From: Melioribacteraceae bacterium
GTDB lineage: Bacteria > Bacteroidota > Ignavibacteria > Ignavibacteriales > Melioribacteraceae
Assembly: GCA_024103215.1 (NCBI GenBank)
Contig: JAGFIY010000009.1
Coordinates: 1-62,183, forward strand
DNA length: 62,183 bases
Direction of reading: 5' to 3'
In this document: in pieces, positions 60,995-62,183 of the stretch
Layout: each line of letters begins with the position of its first letter
Position numbering within the stretch: the stretch's first letter is position 1
Made by a program: the position numbers and the translations under genes
Notes under the pieces: model-generated
What the model was told of the DNA's origin: nothing
The model's database searches: none
Seen by the model: the letters and a program-made list of their open reading frames with translations, nothing else

Positions 60995-62183
60995 TTTTAA
61001 GTAAACACATAGTTCATCTTGCCCTTATCTCTCTGATTTTGGCTTCTCAAAGTAATTTTGCACAGGAAGATTTATCCCAAAAAAGTAAGCAGCTCAATCA
61101 AATTAGAACTGAAATTCAACAATTGGAGAAAGTTCTGAGTGCAAAATCCGAAGAGGAAAGAAAGTCCAACTCCACCTTAAAAAATCTATCCGAACAAGTA
61201 CTTCTATTGAGTAAGATAATTGTTTCCCTTAACAAAGATGAAACTAAGTTAAACAGTGAAATAGAAAACTTAGAGGATCAGATTGAGGAGTTGGAAACCG
61301 AAATTAAGCAGTTGCGAGAGAATTACTCAAATTATATCGCTTGGATTTATAAATATGGGAAAGCAGCTCCTTTAATGTATCTCTTTGGATCTCAATCGGT
61401 TTCGCAGGCATTGGTTAGGTACAAATATCTAAGCGCTATAACTGAATCACACCAGGAAGCAGTTAATAACATTAGATCAAAAATTGAAATTAAACAGCAG
61501 ATAACAGAACGTCTTAAAGAAGAGATAAATAAAAAAGAAAAAATTGTAAGTGCAAAACTAAAAGAAAAATCAAGACTTGAGAACAAGAAATCGCAGCGCG
61601 AGATTATCCTGGACAAATTGAAAAGTGATCAGTTAGCAATCGCAAAAGAGATTGAGGAGAAACGAATTGCCGAAGTTCAGATAAAGAAAATAATCGATCG
61701 ACTAAATGAGGAAGAGAGAAAGCGAAAAGAAATGCTGCGAACCGAACGTCTGAAGAGCAACAAACTAGAAACAAAATTTACGTACGATTACGATAATTAT
61801 GAAAATTTTTCGGTTCTAAAGGGAAAACTTTCCTGGCCTGTTTCATCGGGGAAAGTAGTGAGACAGTTTGGAGAGAATAAAAATAAGAGGCTCAACACAA
61901 TCACTCTTAACTATGGAATTGATATTGGGACGAAAGAATCTTCAGAAATTTATTCGGTAGCTGAGGGAAGAGTTTCGGCAATTGACTGGATTCCCGGTTA
62001 TGGCAGCATCGTGATAATTACCCACAGGGGCGATTTTAGGACGGTTTATGGTCATCTAGAAGAAATAAGCGTTGCCGAAGGGGATATAGTAAAGAGCGGA
62101 ACGGTGATAGGAAAAGTAAGCAAAAGTTTGGAAGGCAACATCCTCCACTTTGAAATCTGGGAAGAAAGAAACTACGAAAACCC
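60991..62183 (+). CDS. EnvC-like coiled-coil LytM protein (3' cut by window edge)
   Basis: The frame is open to the right edge, so the C-terminus may be missing. It starts GTG 60991, with a signal peptide (about 1-24, ending NFAQ) and a long coiled coil (about 28-270). The LytM domain that follows (FSVLKGKLSWPVSSGKVVRQFG, IDIGTKESSEIYSVAEGRV, YGHLEEISVAEGD, LHFEIW) has altered metal residues: Asn in place of the first His (LNYGIDIG) and Ile in place of the first His of HxH (ILHFEI). In EnvC and related proteins this degeneracy marks an amidase activator rather than an active endopeptidase. Confidence 0.82.
   Translation, partial: MILSKHIVHLALISLILASQSNFAQEDLSQKSKQLNQIRTEIQQLEKVLSAKSEEERKSNSTLKNLSEQVLLLSKIIVSLNKDETKLNSEIENLEDQIEELETEIKQLRENYSNYIAWIYKYGKAAPLMYLFGSQSVSQALVRYKYLSAITESHQEAVNNIRSKIEIKQQITERLKEEINKKEKIVSAKLKEKSRLENKKSQREIILDKLKSDQLAIAKEIEEKRIAEVQIKKIIDRLNEEERKRKEMLRTERLKSNKLETKFTYDYDNYENFSVLKGKLSWPVSSGKVVRQFGENKNKRLNTITLNYGIDIGTKESSEIYSVAEGRVSAIDWIPGYGSIVIITHRGDFRTVYGHLEEISVAEGDIVKSGTVIGKVSKSLEGNILHFEIWEERNYEN

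Overview
The window is 62 kb of dense, AT-rich bacterial chromosome carrying mostly housekeeping genes. Three traits suggest a member of the Ignavibacteria (Bacteroidota/Chlorobiota group): a type IX secretion sorting domain with the NYPNPFNPST motif at the left edge, a carboxypeptidase-regulatory-domain TonB receptor, and the DUF4292 lipoprotein next to an EnvC-like gene. Unlike typical Bacteroidia, many genes here have strong GGAGG ribosome binding sites, and several intergenic regions carry classical TTGACA-N17-TATATT-type promoters. The cell is Gram-negative (TonB receptor, lipoproteins, DUF4292). The aspA-hydF pair implies an anaerobic [FeFe]-hydrogenase, and the ribonucleotide reductase is the B12-dependent class II enzyme. 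This placement is inferred from gene content; no rRNA or tRNA gene was seen.

Layout. 1-3.2 kb: end of a T9SS-exported protein, a CopD-like membrane protein, a 627-base gap with an inverted-repeat element and a structured leader, then mgtE. 3.3-13.2 kb: dapF, a small monooxygenase-fold protein, a PHP phosphoesterase, a TPR protein, efp-accB-accC-gcvH, a glycosyltransferase, guaA, another TPR protein and radC. 13.3-19.7 kb: a coiled-coil lipoprotein and LysM protein pair, phoH (facing mazG), ridA, a LytR_C protein, rsfS and argS. 19.7-23.3 kb, minus strand: surE, a large VWA membrane protein and comF. 23.4-34.4 kb: a secreted protein with a TonB receptor, an orphan DNA methyltransferase, xseA-xseB-dxs, an oxidoreductase, a PhoB/PhoR-like two-component pair and rplU-rpmA. 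34.5-36.5 kb, minus strand: malQ and a TerB-like protein. 36.8-40.4 kb: class II ribonucleotide reductase. 40.7-48.9 kb: yggS-divIVA-PNP-membrane protein-ileS-dksA-like-lspA-rluD, an order that recalls the Gram-positive ylmE...divIVA-ileS-ylyA-lspA-ylyB region. 48.9-52.0 kb, minus strand: aspA-hydF-unknown. 52.1-62.2 kb: cysS, several envelope proteins, rsgA, an ATP-grasp protein, and a TPR-DUF4292-EnvC-like operon cut by the right edge.

Functional themes. Translation dominates (efp, rsfS, argS, ileS, cysS, rplU, rpmA, rluD, rsgA). Envelope building comes second (dapF, lspA, the LysM, DUF4292 and EnvC-like proteins, TonB receptor). Central metabolism is represented by accBC, guaA, dxs, nrdJ, PNP, aspA and malQ. 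I found no phage, insertion sequence, CRISPR array or recognisable defence island. The signals most worth checking are a two-state RNA leader before mgtE, an IleRS whose HIGH signature reads GLHH, near-cognate start codons for rsgA (ATA) and phoH (CTG), a DksA-like protein fused to a lysine-rich tail with a changed cysteine pattern, and a lipoprotein with a very dense Tyr/Trp block.
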